Shown here: positions 7,944 to 16,900 of the stretch, piece by piece | Position numbering within the stretch: position 1 is the first letter of the stretch | How the letters are laid out: each line of letters begins with the position of its first letter | Assembly: GCA_035638775.1 (NCBI GenBank) | Contig: DASQZJ010000020.1 | Span: 1-64,000, forward strand | DNA length: 64,000 nucleotides | Direction of reading: 5' to 3' | Origin: DASQZJ01 sp035638775 | GTDB lineage: Bacteria; Pseudomonadota; Gammaproteobacteria; UBA5335; SLRW01 | The notes under the pieces: generated by a model | Databases searched by the model: none | Seen by the model: only the letters and a program-made list of their open reading frames with translations | What the model was told of the DNA's origin: nothing | Made by a program: the position numbers and the translations under genes

Positions 7944-9218
7944 ATGACGGAAGACAAGCTCACCAGAGACGCGCTCGACTATCACGAAAAGCCGCGCCCC
8001 GGGAAGCTCAGCATCGCGATCACCAAGCCGTTCACGACCTTCGAGGAGCTCTCGCTGGCCTACACCCCCGGGGTGGCGGCCCCGGTACGGGCCATCGTCA
8101 AGAACCGGGACGACGCGTTCCGCTACACCTCCAAGGGCAACCTGGTGGCGGTCATCACCGATGGCAGCGCGGTCCTCGGGCTGGGCAACACCGGTGCGCT
8201 GGCCGGCAAGCCGGTGATGGAGGGCAAGGCCGTCCTGTTCAAGAAGTTCGCCGACATCGACGTGTTCGACATCGAGGTCGACGCCGAGGACAAGGACGCC
8301 TTCATCGACACCGTGGCCCGGATCGCCGGCACCTTCGGCGGCATCAATCTCGAGGACATCGCCGCCCCGCACTGCTTCGAGATCGAGCGTGCGCTGATGG
8401 AGCGCCTCGACATCCCGGTCTTCCACGACGACCAGCACGGCACCGCGATCATCGTCGCCGCCGGATTGCTCAACGCGCTGGAGCTGCAGGACAAGCGCAT
8501 CGAGGACGTGCGCATCGTCTGCCTGGGCGCCGGGGCCGCCGGCATCGCCTCCATGAACCTGCTGATGGCGCTCGGCGCGCGGCAGGAGAACATGCTGATG
8601 GTCGATCGCCAGGGGGTCATCCACAGCAAGCGGGACAACCTCGCGGCCACCAAGCTGCCGTTCGCGATCGAGAGCGATCGTCGCAGCCTGATGGATGCCA
8701 TGGAGGATGCGGACGTCTTCATCGGGGTTTCGGGACCGAACCTGATCACGTCGGAGATGATCAAGATCATGGCACGGAAGCCCATCGTCTTCGCACTATC
8801 GAACCCGGACCCGGAGATACGCCCGGAAGTCGCCCTGCAGGCGCGCAAGGACATCATCATGGCCACCGGCCGCAGCGATTACCCGAACCAGATCAACAAC
8901 GTCCTCGGTTTCCCCTACATCTTCCGGGGCGCCCTGGACGTGCGCGCCAAGCGCATCAACCGCGAGATGCACGTCGCCGCGGTGCAGGCGCTGCGCGCGC
9001 TCGCGCGCGATCCCGTCCCCGGGGAAGTGCTCAAGGCCTACCATCTGGAGAAGATGAGCTTCGGGCCCCGATACATCATTCCGACGCCTCTGGATCCCCG
9101 CCTGATCGACTATGTGCCCCCGGCAGTCGCCAAGGCGGCGGTCGAATCCGGCGTCGCCCGGACCGGATACCCCTCGCACTATCCGGAGGTGCCCGTCGAC
9201 ATCAGTCCGGAACAGTGA
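7944..9218 (+). CDS. Malic enzyme (single-domain, MaeB-like N-terminal part)
   Basis: Oxidative decarboxylation of malate to pyruvate with reduction of NAD(P), an anaplerotic and NADPH-forming step. The 424-aa protein carries LAYTPGVAAPVRAI near residue 40, the ITDGSAVLGLGN substrate-site segment, GGINLEDIAAPHCFEIE with metal-binding acidic residues, FHDDQHGTA, and the dinucleotide fold GAGAAGIA. E. coli MaeB is about 760 aa because of a phosphotransacetylase-like C-terminal half; here the gene ends after the malic domain, a known short form. The ATG at 7944 gives the usual N-terminus. Coenzyme preference cannot be read with confidence. It is 26 bases from gltA and probably co-transcribed. 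Confidence 0.93.
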   Translation: MTEDKLTRDALDYHEKPRPGKLSIAITKPFTTFEELSLAYTPGVAAPVRAIVKNRDDAFRYTSKGNLVAVITDGSAVLGLGNTGALAGKPVMEGKAVLFKKFADIDVFDIEVDAEDKDAFIDTVARIAGTFGGINLEDIAAPHCFEIERALMERLDIPVFHDDQHGTAIIVAAGLLNALELQDKRIEDVRIVCLGAGAAGIASMNLLMALGARQENMLMVDRQGVIHSKRDNLAATKLPFAIESDRRSLMDAMEDADVFIGVSGPNLITSEMIKIMARKPIVFALSNPDPEIRPEVALQARKDIIMATGRSDYPNQINNVLGFPYIFRGALDVRAKRINREMHVAAVQALRALARDPVPGEVLKAYHLEKMSFGPRYIIPTPLDPRLIDYVPPAVAKAAVESGVARTGYPSHYPEVPVDISPEQ

Positions 9219-9244
9219 CGCCAAGCGCATTCAGGAGCAGTCTC

Positions 9245-10543
9245 ATGAGCGACAAGAAGTTCATTCTCACGCAGCCGGAGAACGACGCCCGCTCGGACCT
9301 GCCGGTCCGCGAGGGCACGGCTGGCCCCGCCACCATGGAAATCGGCAGCCTGTTCAAGGAGCAGGGGGTCTTCACCTACGATCCCGGGTTCGCCTCGACC
9401 GCAAGCTGTCAGAGCTCGGTCACCTTCATCGATGGCGGCGAGGGCGTGCTGCTCTACCGCGGCTACCCCATCGGCCAGCTCGCGGAAAAGAGCACCTTCC
9501 TGGAGGTTGCGTATCTGATCCTCTACGGCGACCTCCCCACCCGGGACCAGCTGGACCGCTTCAAGGAGTCCATCCGGTCCCACACCATGATCCACGAGGC
9601 CCTCAAGACCTTCTTCCAGGGCTTCCACTACGATGCCCACCCGATGGCGATGATGACGGGCGTGGTGGGCTCGCTGTCGGCCTTCTACCACGACTCCAGC
9701 GACATCCACGACCCGGAGCAGCAGGAGATCTTCGCCCACCGCATGATCGCGAAGATGCCGACCATCGCCGCGTGCGCGCACAAGCACTCGATCGGGCAGC
9801 CGTTCGTGTACCCGCGCAACGACCTGGGCTACGCCGCCAACCTGCTGCACATGCTGTTCGCGGTGCCCGCGGAGGAATACGAGGTCGACCCGGTCGCGGC
9901 GCAGGCACTGGACATGCTGTTCATCCTGCACGCCGATCATGAGCAGAACGCCAGCACTTCCACGGTCCGCCTGGCCGGCAGCTCCGGAACCAACCCCTAT
10001 GCAGCGATCGCCGCGGGCATTGCCTGCCTTTGGGGACCCGCGCACGGCGGCGCCAACGAGGCGGTGCTGAACATGCTGGAGGAGGTCGGCGACGTCAAGC
10101 AGATCCCCCGCTTCATCGAGAAGGCCAAGGACAAGGACGACCCGTTCCGCCTGATGGGGTTCGGCCACCGCGTATACAAGAACTACGATCCGCGCGCCAC
10201 CGTGATCCGGGGCATGTGCCACAAGATCCTCAAGCGCCTCGGCAAGGAGAACGACCGGCTGTTCGAGCTGGCGCTGGAGCTGGAGCAGGTCGCGCTCAAC
10301 GACGACTACTTCAAGGAAAAGAAGCTCTATCCGAACGTCGACTTCTATTCCGGGGTGATCTACAAGGCACTGGGACTCAACCCGGACATGTTCACGGTCA
10401 TGTTCGCCATCGCCCGCACCGTGGGATGGGTGGCGCACTGGCAGGAAATGACCAACGACCCCGAGCGGCGCATCGGTCGCCCGCGCCAGCTCTACACCGG
10501 CGCTCCCCAGCGCGACTACGTGGAGATCGACAAGCGCGGATGA
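9245..10543 (+). CDS. gltA: Citrate synthase (type II, hexameric)
   Basis: Condenses acetyl-CoA and oxaloacetate to citrate, the entry step of the TCA cycle. The protein is 432 aa. The catalytic triad is in place: H267 in GPAHGGAN, H308 in GFGHRVYKNYDPR and D366 in DFYSGVIYKALG, corresponding to H264, H305 and D362 of the E. coli enzyme. The N-terminal beta-rich domain and the length mark the Gram-negative, NADH-sensitive type. A ribosome-binding site (AGGAGCAG) precedes the ATG at 9245. It follows the malic enzyme, so pyruvate and acetyl-CoA use are genetically coupled here, and it is separated from the convergent downstream gene by a long hairpin. Confidence 0.97.
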   Translation: MSDKKFILTQPENDARSDLPVREGTAGPATMEIGSLFKEQGVFTYDPGFASTASCQSSVTFIDGGEGVLLYRGYPIGQLAEKSTFLEVAYLILYGDLPTRDQLDRFKESIRSHTMIHEALKTFFQGFHYDAHPMAMMTGVVGSLSAFYHDSSDIHDPEQQEIFAHRMIAKMPTIAACAHKHSIGQPFVYPRNDLGYAANLLHMLFAVPAEEYEVDPVAAQALDMLFILHADHEQNASTSTVRLAGSSGTNPYAAIAAGIACLWGPAHGGANEAVLNMLEEVGDVKQIPRFIEKAKDKDDPFRLMGFGHRVYKNYDPRATVIRGMCHKILKRLGKENDRLFELALELEQVALNDDYFKEKKLYPNVDFYSGVIYKALGLNPDMFTVMFAIARTVGWVAHWQEMTNDPERRIGRPRQLYTGAPQRDYVEIDKRG

Positions 10544-10553
10544 GCCGGGCCTC

Positions 10554-10590
10554 AGCCGCCCGGTCCTCCGAGCCGGAGGCCGGGCCGGCT
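10554..10590. terminator. Long hairpin between convergent genes (bidirectional terminator-like)
   Basis: AGCCG-CCCGG-t-CCTCCG, loop AGC, CGGAGG-CCGGG-c-CGGCT: a 16-bp stem with single-base bulges at 10564 and 10585. It lies exactly between the gltA stop and the end of the convergent gene. No T run follows on either strand, so termination efficiency is uncertain. Confidence 0.5.
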
Positions 10591-11204
10591 CAGCCCGCCT
10601 CCGCGAGCAACGCCTCCACCTGGGCGAGCGCCGCTCGCCGCATGGGCTTGCCGTCCACCGGGCTCAGCGGCGCCTGCCGAAGCTCGGCATCCGGAAACAC
10701 GACCGCCTCGATCCCGACGCCGCCCGCATGGAACCGGTAGACCGGGTAGTCCCGGTACCGGTCGGCCTTCACGCGCAGCCTGCGTTCGTCGGTGTCGAAG
10801 GGAACGTCGTTTTCCAGCAGATGCAGCACGACCTGCTCCGGCGTGTCCGCGAACAGGTGCAGGGAAACGCGGGAATCGCGCGTCGCGTTCCCGCTCAGCA
10901 CCGAGCCCACCAGCCGTGGGCGGAACGGCTCGAAGAATCGCATCGCCTCGCATGCCGCCCGGCGCAGGGCGGTGAGCTCGAGCGGCTGGGTATCCGCCCG
11001 GAACAGCCGGAGGTACTCGTCCAGCGCCGCCTCGATTTCCGTGTTGCGCGGCATGTGCGGCGAGTTGCGACTCACCCCGAGACCTTCGGCGGCCTTGTTC
11101 TTGGCCACCCGGTAGTCCCGGATTCCCTGCTCCGCCATGATCCGGGCCGCCGCCTGGGCGAGCAGCACCCGCTGGCGGCTGGGCTTCCTGGTTCGAGCGC
11201 TCAT
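10590..11204 (-). CDS. Conserved protein with nucleotidyltransferase-like fold, function unknown
   Basis: A 204-aa protein often labelled nucleotidyltransferase in related genomes; no function is established. Residues 1-75 are helical and basic (MSARTRKPSRQRVLLAQAAARIM, then RNTEIEAALDEYLRLF). The middle has RPRLVGSVLSGNATRDSRVSLHLF, which resembles the GS motif and following strand of the DNA-polymerase-beta nucleotidyltransferase fold, but the usual paired catalytic Asp residues (DxD) are not evident. The C-terminus shows a conserved-looking VVFPDAELRQAPLSPVDGKPMRRA. The frame stays open far upstream; the ATG at 11204 is chosen because the sequence beyond it is low in conserved character. 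It is transcribed alone, convergent to gltA. Confidence 0.7.
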   Translation of the reverse strand: MSARTRKPSRQRVLLAQAAARIMAEQGIRDYRVAKNKAAEGLGVSRNSPHMPRNTEIEAALDEYLRLFRADTQPLELTALRRAACEAMRFFEPFRPRLVGSVLSGNATRDSRVSLHLFADTPEQVVLHLLENDVPFDTDERRLRVKADRYRDYPVYRFHAGGVGIEAVVFPDAELRQAPLSPVDGKPMRRAALAQVEALLAEAG

Positions 11205-11706
11205 GTCGTTGCCGGTCTCCGCCGCGAGGTCACCGATCTTCGGGAAGGTATTGTCCGGTCCCAGAGCCGTCGTGCCCGCCGGCCGCCTTCCGCGGTCGGC
11301 CCCGGAGCGTACCCAGCACACGGAAATGCTGCAAGCGCTTCCACGCGGATCCAGCGTACGCCGAGCGGCGAACGGGCCCGGTTTTCCCGCGGCGGACTTG
11401 CGCGCCTTGCCCCTGGACGGCGGTAACGAGCGGGGATAAAACTGGGCACAGGATGCAGCCACGGCGACCGGGGTCACGACACGCCGGGCGGCCAGGGCGA
11501 GGCCGGGAAATCCCGCCGTGACAGTCATGTCCGGCAAAGCGACGGGTCCGGACGGGCGCTTCCGGGCGCCGGAACCGATCGTCCGCGGCCGGAACGTCGA
11601 CCCGTCACGCCGTTGCGACCGTTTGTCGTTGAACGCTTGACTGTGGTATTTAAGGTCGTAAAGCATGTTTAGCGGCCAAGTGCCGCGATACAAAGGAAAA
11701 AATAAC
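11205..11706. other. Intergenic region upstream of the pil operon
   Basis: About 500 bases between the divergent nucleotidyltransferase-like gene and pilM. No gene is supported. Near the right end a TTGACT at about 11639-11644 has only a weak -10 candidate behind it. A small hairpin GCGGC-CAAGT-GCCGC lies in the pilM leader just before the ribosome-binding site AAAGGA at 11692-11697. An in-frame ATG at 11665 would extend pilM by 14 residues, but it precedes that site. Confidence 0.4.
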
Positions 11707-12768
11707 GTGTTGTTCCGCCGCAGACACCGTCCCCTGATTGGACTCGACATCAGCTCGACCGCGGTCAAGCTCGTGGAGCTTTCCGGGACCCGCGAGAAGA
11801 TGCGTGTCGACGCCTATGCCGCCGTGGGTCTGCCGCCGAACTGCGTGGTGGAGAAGCAGGTGGCGGAACCCGAGGCGGTGGGCGATGCGATCCGCCGTGC
11901 GGTCAAGCTCGCCGGGACGCGCAACAAGCAGGCGGTTGCAGCGGTCGGCGGGGCGTCGGTCATCACCAAGGTGATCACGATGCCGGCGGGCCTGAAGGAC
12001 CAGGAGATGGAGGAGCAGATCCGGGTCGAGGCCGACCAGCACATTCCCTACCCGCTGGAAGACGTGGGCCTGGATTTCGAGGTGCTGGGCCCGACCGAGG
12101 ACGAGGACTCCATGGTCGACGTGCTCCTGGCCGCATGCCGGGCAGACGATATCGAGAGCCGGGTCGCGGCGATCGAGCTCGGCGGGCTGGAATGCAGGAT
12201 CATGGACATCGACGCCTTCGCCCTGGAGAACGCCTGCCAGCTGCTCACGCACCAGATGATCAACGAGGGCCGCGACCAGACGGTGGCGGTGATCGACATC
12301 GGCGCGACCACGACCACCATGAACGTGCTGCACGACGGCAAGATCGTCTACACGCGTGACCAGGCCTTCGGCGGCAAGCAGCTGACCGAGGACATCATGA
12401 ACCACTACGGCCTGTCGTTCGAGGAGGCGGGCAAGGCCAAGAAGCAGGGCGGGCTGCCCGACAACTACGAATCCGAGATCCTCAAGCCGTTCACCGGGGA
12501 CACGATCCAGCAGATCAATCGTGCCCTGCAGTTCTTCTTCTCCTCCAACAGCGACATCGACCGCGTCGACCAGATCCTGCTCGCGGGCGGCTGCGCCAAC
12601 ATCGAGGGCCTGGAGCGATCGGTCCAGGACGAGCTCGAGATCCCCGCGGAGATCGCGGCGCCGTTCGCGGCCATGAACATCGCCGCCCGGGCCAAGCCCA
12701 AGCAGCTCAAGGCGGACGGGCCGGCGCTGATGGCAGCCTGCGGTCTGTCCATGAGGAGTTTCGACTGA
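11707..12768 (+). CDS. pilM: Type IV pilus assembly protein PilM
   Basis: Actin-like cytoplasmic ATPase that binds the N-terminus of PilN and links the inner-membrane alignment complex to the pilus motor. The 353-aa product (P. aeruginosa PilM is 354 aa) has the family start RHRPLIGLDISSTAVKLVEL, the phosphate-1 type GLDISS loop, a second nucleotide motif VAVIDIGATTTTMNVL, and the LAGGCANIEGL segment near the C-terminus. I chose the GTG at 11707 because the ribosome-binding site AAAGGA sits nine bases upstream; an ATG at 11665 is in frame but lies before that site. The stop overlaps the pilN ATG (TGATG). Confidence 0.95.
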   Translation: MLFRRRHRPLIGLDISSTAVKLVELSGTREKMRVDAYAAVGLPPNCVVEKQVAEPEAVGDAIRRAVKLAGTRNKQAVAAVGGASVITKVITMPAGLKDQEMEEQIRVEADQHIPYPLEDVGLDFEVLGPTEDEDSMVDVLLAACRADDIESRVAAIELGGLECRIMDIDAFALENACQLLTHQMINEGRDQTVAVIDIGATTTTMNVLHDGKIVYTRDQAFGGKQLTEDIMNHYGLSFEEAGKAKKQGGLPDNYESEILKPFTGDTIQQINRALQFFFSSNSDIDRVDQILLAGGCANIEGLERSVQDELEIPAEIAAPFAAMNIAARAKPKQLKADGPALMAACGLSMRSFD

Positions 12769-13340
12769 TGGCCCATATCAACCTCCTGCCATGGCGTGAA
12801 GCGCGCCGCCAGGAGCGCCAGCGGCACTTCATGGTGACCCTGGGGCTGGCGGCGGTCCTGACCATCGGCATCATCTACTGGGCCCATTCCCTGGTACAGG
12901 GCGCGATCAACTATCAGAACCAGCGCAATCACCTGCTGCACCAGCAGATCACGATGATGGACAAGCAGATCGCGAAGATCCGGAACCTGCAGCAGACCAA
13001 GCAGCAGCTGCTGGCGCGCATGAAGATCATCGAGCAGCTGCAGCAGAAGCGTTCCGACGTGGTGCACCTGTTCGACCAGCTGGTCGCGACGATCCCGGAC
13101 GGGGTCTATCTCAACTCGCTGCATCAGAACGATGACGAGATCACCCTCAAGGGCGTCGCGGAGTCCAACGCCCGCGTGTCCACGTACATGAAGCAGCTGG
13201 ACGCCTCCCCCTGGTTCTCGGATCCGCAGCTCACGGTCATCGAGACGAAGACGGAGAAAGGCAACCGGGTAAGCGACTTCACCCTTCGCATCAAGCAGAC
13301 CTCGCCCGAATCCGCCAAGAAGAAGACGAGCAAGTCATGA
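12768..13340 (+). CDS. pilN: Type IV pilus assembly protein PilN
   Basis: Bitopic inner-membrane protein of the pilus alignment complex. The 190-aa sequence begins MAHINLLPWREARRQERQ; INLLPWR is the conserved cytoplasmic motif that docks into PilM. One transmembrane helix follows at about residues 23-42, then a periplasmic coiled coil rich in Gln and Lys (about 45-95) and a ferredoxin-like fold region. The ATG shares one base with the pilM stop, and its own 3' end overlaps pilO by four bases, consistent with a stoichiometric PilMNOP complex. Confidence 0.95.
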   Translation: MAHINLLPWREARRQERQRHFMVTLGLAAVLTIGIIYWAHSLVQGAINYQNQRNHLLHQQITMMDKQIAKIRNLQQTKQQLLARMKIIEQLQQKRSDVVHLFDQLVATIPDGVYLNSLHQNDDEITLKGVAESNARVSTYMKQLDASPWFSDPQLTVIETKTEKGNRVSDFTLRIKQTSPESAKKKTSKS

Positions 13341-13987
13341 ACCTGCGCGATCTCAACAACATCGACGTCGGCGACCTGATCCAGGACCTGCGTAGCCTGG
13401 ACTTCAACGACATCGGCAGCTGGTCCGGCTTCGCCCGTGGCTTCGTGATCGGGATCAGCTGCCTGGTGATCGCGTTCCTCGGCTACTACATGGTCATCCG
13501 CGGCGAGCTGAACGACCTGCATCGGGCCCAGGCAAAGGAGCAGCAGCTGCGCCAGACCTTCGAGGCGAAGCAGCGCCGCGTCGCCAACCTGGATGCGTAC
13601 GAGACGCAGATCAAGAAGATGCGCGCCTCCTTCGGCAGCATGCTGCGCCAGCTCCCCAGCCAGACGGAGATCGCCGATCTGCTGCAGGACATCTCCCGGA
13701 CCCGGGTCGCGACCGGCCTGCAGGAAGAGCTGTTCAAGCCGCTCGCCGAGAAGCCGAAGGAGTTCTACGCGGAGGTGCCGATCAAGATCCGCGTGACCGG
13801 CACCTTCCACGAGATGGCCAAGTTCGCCAGCGGCATCGCCGGCCTGCCGCGCATCGTCACCCTCAACGGGATCTCGCTGACCAAGAAGAAGAAGGATCAG
13901 CCGGGCCAGCTGGTGATGAACGCGACCGCGATGACCTATCGCTACATCGGCAAGAACGGCAACCACAAGGGAGGCAAGCACAAATGA
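13337..13987 (+). CDS. pilO: Type IV pilus assembly protein PilO
   Basis: Inner-membrane partner of PilN; the two form periplasmic heterodimers that contact PilP. The 216-aa protein has a cytoplasmic N-terminus (MNLRDLNNIDVGDLIQDLRSLD), a transmembrane helix at about residues 36-55 (FVIGISCLVIAFLGYYMVI), a coiled coil (about 60-105) and the PilO signature SQTEIADLLQDISRTRVATGLQ with the IKIRVTGTFHEMAKFASGIAGLPRIV region. Length and order are typical. It overlaps pilN and pilP by four bases at each end. Confidence 0.95.
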   Translation: MNLRDLNNIDVGDLIQDLRSLDFNDIGSWSGFARGFVIGISCLVIAFLGYYMVIRGELNDLHRAQAKEQQLRQTFEAKQRRVANLDAYETQIKKMRASFGSMLRQLPSQTEIADLLQDISRTRVATGLQEELFKPLAEKPKEFYAEVPIKIRVTGTFHEMAKFASGIAGLPRIVTLNGISLTKKKKDQPGQLVMNATAMTYRYIGKNGNHKGGKHK

Positions 13988-14544
13988 ATGCTTCCCGCCG
14001 CCCCCGCGCACGCCGCACGATGCTCCGGCTGCTGCTGCTCGCGCTGCTGGCGCTGCCGGTGCTGGCCGGCCTGACCGGTTGCTCGCGCAACATGTCCGAC
14101 CTGAAGGCATACATCAAGCGGGTCAAGTCGCGGCACTCCGGTCACGTGCAGCCGATCCCGAAGATGAAGCCGTACAAGCAATACACCTACGTGGCCAAGG
14201 GCCGGTCGCCGTTCGAGCCGCCGGTCCGACGGACGGGCAGCAAGTCGAAGAACGCCTCTTCGGTGCCGCCCCCGGACCGCAACCGTCCGCCCCAGCCGCT
14301 CGAAAAGTTCCCGCTGGACGCCCTCCACATGGTCGGCACGATCCAGGTGGGGGGCGTGACATGGGCCCTGGTCCGCGACAGCAACGGCACGGTGCACAGG
14401 GTCAGGAAGGGCGATTACATGGGCCAGAACTACGGCAAGATCATCGCGATCACGAGCAGCAAGATCAGTCTCGTCGAGAAGGTGCCCGATGGCGTCGGAG
14501 GCTGGAAGGACCGCAAGGCGTCGGTCGCGCTCAGCCAGAAATAA
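13984..14544 (+). CDS. pilP: Type IV pilus assembly lipoprotein PilP
   Basis: Periplasmic lipoprotein that links the PilNO complex to the secretin PilQ. The 186-aa product has an N-terminal signal (LLLLALLALPVLAGLTGC) with lipobox LTGC, lipidated Cys at about residue 36, then a disordered Pro/Ser/Lys linker and the HDLTP domain with LDALHMVGTIQ and VRKGDYMGQNYGKI near the C-terminus. It overlaps pilO by four bases and is 12 bases from pilQ. Confidence 0.95.
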   Translation: MNASRRPRARRTMLRLLLLALLALPVLAGLTGCSRNMSDLKAYIKRVKSRHSGHVQPIPKMKPYKQYTYVAKGRSPFEPPVRRTGSKSKNASSVPPPDRNRPPQPLEKFPLDALHMVGTIQVGGVTWALVRDSNGTVHRVRKGDYMGQNYGKIIAITSSKISLVEKVPDGVGGWKDRKASVALSQK

Positions 14545-14556
14545 AGGGGAAGAAGC

Positions 14557-16803
14557 ATGCCAGCCGCCAGCTACCAGAGTTCTGTCACCCGGCTGCCGCG
14601 TCCCGGCAGGGCGCGGACGCGCCGGTGGTCCGCCGCCCGCATCGCGCTCCTGGCCATGCTCGCGCTGCTGTGGGCGGCGCCGTCTCTCGCGCAGGGCCAG
14701 GCCGCGCCCTCCAACGCACTCAAGAGCATCAATTTCGTGCCGATGCCCGGCAACCGGCTGCAGATCGTGCTCACGCTGGCCAAGCCCGCGCCCAAGCCGG
14801 TCACGTTCGCGGTCGACAATCCGGCCCGCATCGCGCTGGACCTTCCCGGCACGCGCAACGAACTGAGCAAGCGCTCGCAGCAGATCAACACGGGCGTGGC
14901 GGAGAGCGTCAACACCGCCGAGGCGCGCGGACGCACCCGGGTGGTCGTCAACCTGTCCGAGCTCGTGCCCTACCAGACGCGGGTCAAGGGCAACCAGGTG
15001 ATCCTCGCGCTCAACACCACCGCCGGCTCCGCCGCAGCCGCACCGGCGACGGGCAACGGCGGAGGCAGCGGCGCGACGGGCCAGGGGGGCAGCGGACAGC
15101 AGCAGGCACAGGCTTCCGGCGAGTCGTCGACGATCACCAACGTGGACTTCCGGCGCGGTGACAACGGCCAGGGCCGTGTGATCGTGCATCTGAGCAATCC
15201 GAACACCCTGGTGAACGTGACCGACCGGGGCAACAAGACGGTGGTCACGTTCCAGAACACGCGGCTGCCAAAGAAGTACGTGCGGCGCATGGACGTGACC
15301 GATTTCGCGACCCCGGTCAAGACCGTGGACGCGCAACCGAAAGGCGACAACGCACAACTGGTGATCACGCCCACCAAGTCGCAGTACGAGCGCCTCGCGT
15401 ACCAGGCGAACAACACCTACACGATCGAGTTCTCGCCGCCCAGCAAGGCGCAGCAGCAGGCGCAGCAGAAGCCCAAGTACAGCGGCAAGCGCATCTCCCT
15501 CAACTTCCAGAACGTCGACGTGCGCGCGGTGCTCCAGATCCTGGCCGACGTCGCCAACATCAACATGGTGGTGAGCGACAACGTCAAGGGCACGCTGGCG
15601 CTGCGCCTGCAGAACGTGCCCTGGGACCAGGCGCTGCACATCATCCTGCAGAGCAAGGGCCTGGCCCAGCGGCGTGAGGGAAACGTGATGTTCGTCGCAC
15701 CGGCGGACCAGATCGCCGCGCGGGAGAAGCAGCAGTTGCAGAACCAGCAGCAGCTGGACAAGCTCGAGCCGCTCGAGTCCCGCTTCATCCAGATCAACTA
15801 CGCCAAGGCCTCGGACCTGGCGCAGATCATCAAGTCCAAGCAGAACTCGCTGCTGTCCTCGCGCGGTACCGTCACCGTGGATAAGCGCACCAACACGCTG
15901 CTGGTGCGCGACACCGCCGACCACCTGGAGCAGATCCGCAAGCTCGTCAACCGCCTGGACATCCCGGTCAAGCAGGTCCTGATCGAGTCGCGCATCGTGG
16001 TGGCGACCAGCGACTTCACCCACGACCTCGGGGTGAAGTTCGGCGCCACGGGTATCACCAGCAACGGTCCCCAGGGCATCGTCGCCACCAGCGGCAGCCT
16101 GACCGGCACGGACACCGCGGTCAGCTCGGCGCTGACCAGCCGCCAGAACACCGGGCGGGTGAGCCAGGTGCAGATCCCGGCCAACTCCTCCGACCGCCTC
16201 AACGTCAACCTGGGCGCCAGCAACCCGGCGGGCACCCTGGCGCTGGCGGTGCTGGGCAAGGATTACCTGCTCGACCTGGAGCTGTCCGCCCTGCAGGCCG
16301 AGGGCAAGGGCGAGGTGATCTCGAGCCCGCGGGTGGTCACCGCCAACCAGAACAAGGCGGTGATCAACCAGGGCGTGCAGATCCCCTACCAGCAGGCGTC
16401 CTCCAGCGGCGCGACCTCGGTCTCGTTCAAGAAGGCCGTGCTCAGCCTGGGCGTGACACCCCAGATCACCCCGGACAACCGCATCGTGATGGACCTCGAC
16501 GTCAAGGACGACACCGTCGGGCAGCAGGTGCCCAGCGGCAACGGCGGCTTCATCCCCAGCATCGATACGCGCGAGGTGCAGACGCAGGTGCTGGTCAACA
16601 ACGGCGACACCGTGGTGCTCGGCGGCATCTACGAGCAGAACCGGACCAACCAGGTGAACAAGGTGCCGCTGCTGGGCGACATCCCGGTGCTCGGTCACCT
16701 GTTCCGGGAGGACCGCCGCGAGAACCACAAGAAGGAGCTGCTGGTGTTCATCACGCCCAAGATCCTGAAGAACGGGCTCACCACCGCGGCCGAAAACCAG
16801 TAA
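14557..16803 (+). CDS. pilQ: Type IV pilus secretin PilQ
   Basis: Outer-membrane secretin through which the pilus fibre leaves the cell. The 748-aa protein has a signal peptide near residues 28-48 (ending SLAQG) and two AMIN domains (about 55-150 and 190-290) separated by a Gly/Gln/Ser-rich linker. A short Gln-rich linker follows, then the STN/N0 region starting near SLNFQNVDVRAVLQILADVANINMVV, the N1 domain, and the C-terminal secretin domain with VPLLGDIPVLGHLFR and KKELLVFITPKIL. All parts expected of a gammaproteobacterial PilQ are present. It is the last pil gene; a GC-rich hairpin follows the stop codon before aroK. Confidence 0.97.
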   Translation: MPAASYQSSVTRLPRPGRARTRRWSAARIALLAMLALLWAAPSLAQGQAAPSNALKSINFVPMPGNRLQIVLTLAKPAPKPVTFAVDNPARIALDLPGTRNELSKRSQQINTGVAESVNTAEARGRTRVVVNLSELVPYQTRVKGNQVILALNTTAGSAAAAPATGNGGGSGATGQGGSGQQQAQASGESSTITNVDFRRGDNGQGRVIVHLSNPNTLVNVTDRGNKTVVTFQNTRLPKKYVRRMDVTDFATPVKTVDAQPKGDNAQLVITPTKSQYERLAYQANNTYTIEFSPPSKAQQQAQQKPKYSGKRISLNFQNVDVRAVLQILADVANINMVVSDNVKGTLALRLQNVPWDQALHIILQSKGLAQRREGNVMFVAPADQIAAREKQQLQNQQQLDKLEPLESRFIQINYAKASDLAQIIKSKQNSLLSSRGTVTVDKRTNTLLVRDTADHLEQIRKLVNRLDIPVKQVLIESRIVVATSDFTHDLGVKFGATGITSNGPQGIVATSGSLTGTDTAVSSALTSRQNTGRVSQVQIPANSSDRLNVNLGASNPAGTLALAVLGKDYLLDLELSALQAEGKGEVISSPRVVTANQNKAVINQGVQIPYQQASSSGATSVSFKKAVLSLGVTPQITPDNRIVMDLDVKDDTVGQQVPSGNGGFIPSIDTREVQTQVLVNNGDTVVLGGIYEQNRTNQVNKVPLLGDIPVLGHLFREDRRENHKKELLVFITPKILKNGLTTAAENQ

Positions 16804-16813
16804 CGGCGCTGCC

Positions 16814-16845
16814 GGGGCCGGGCCGGGCGCCGGCCCGGCGGCCCC
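16814..16845 (+). terminator. GC-rich hairpin after pilQ
   Basis: Left arm GGGGCC-GGGCCGG (16814-16826), loop GCG, right arm CCGGCCC-(GGC bulge)-GGCCCC. The stem is 13 bp but has no T run, so it may attenuate rather than end the transcript before aroK. Confidence 0.4.
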
Positions 16846-16900
16846 GCGCGGGGCGCGCATGCTATGCTGGCCACCCCGGCGCCGGATACATCCCTGATCG

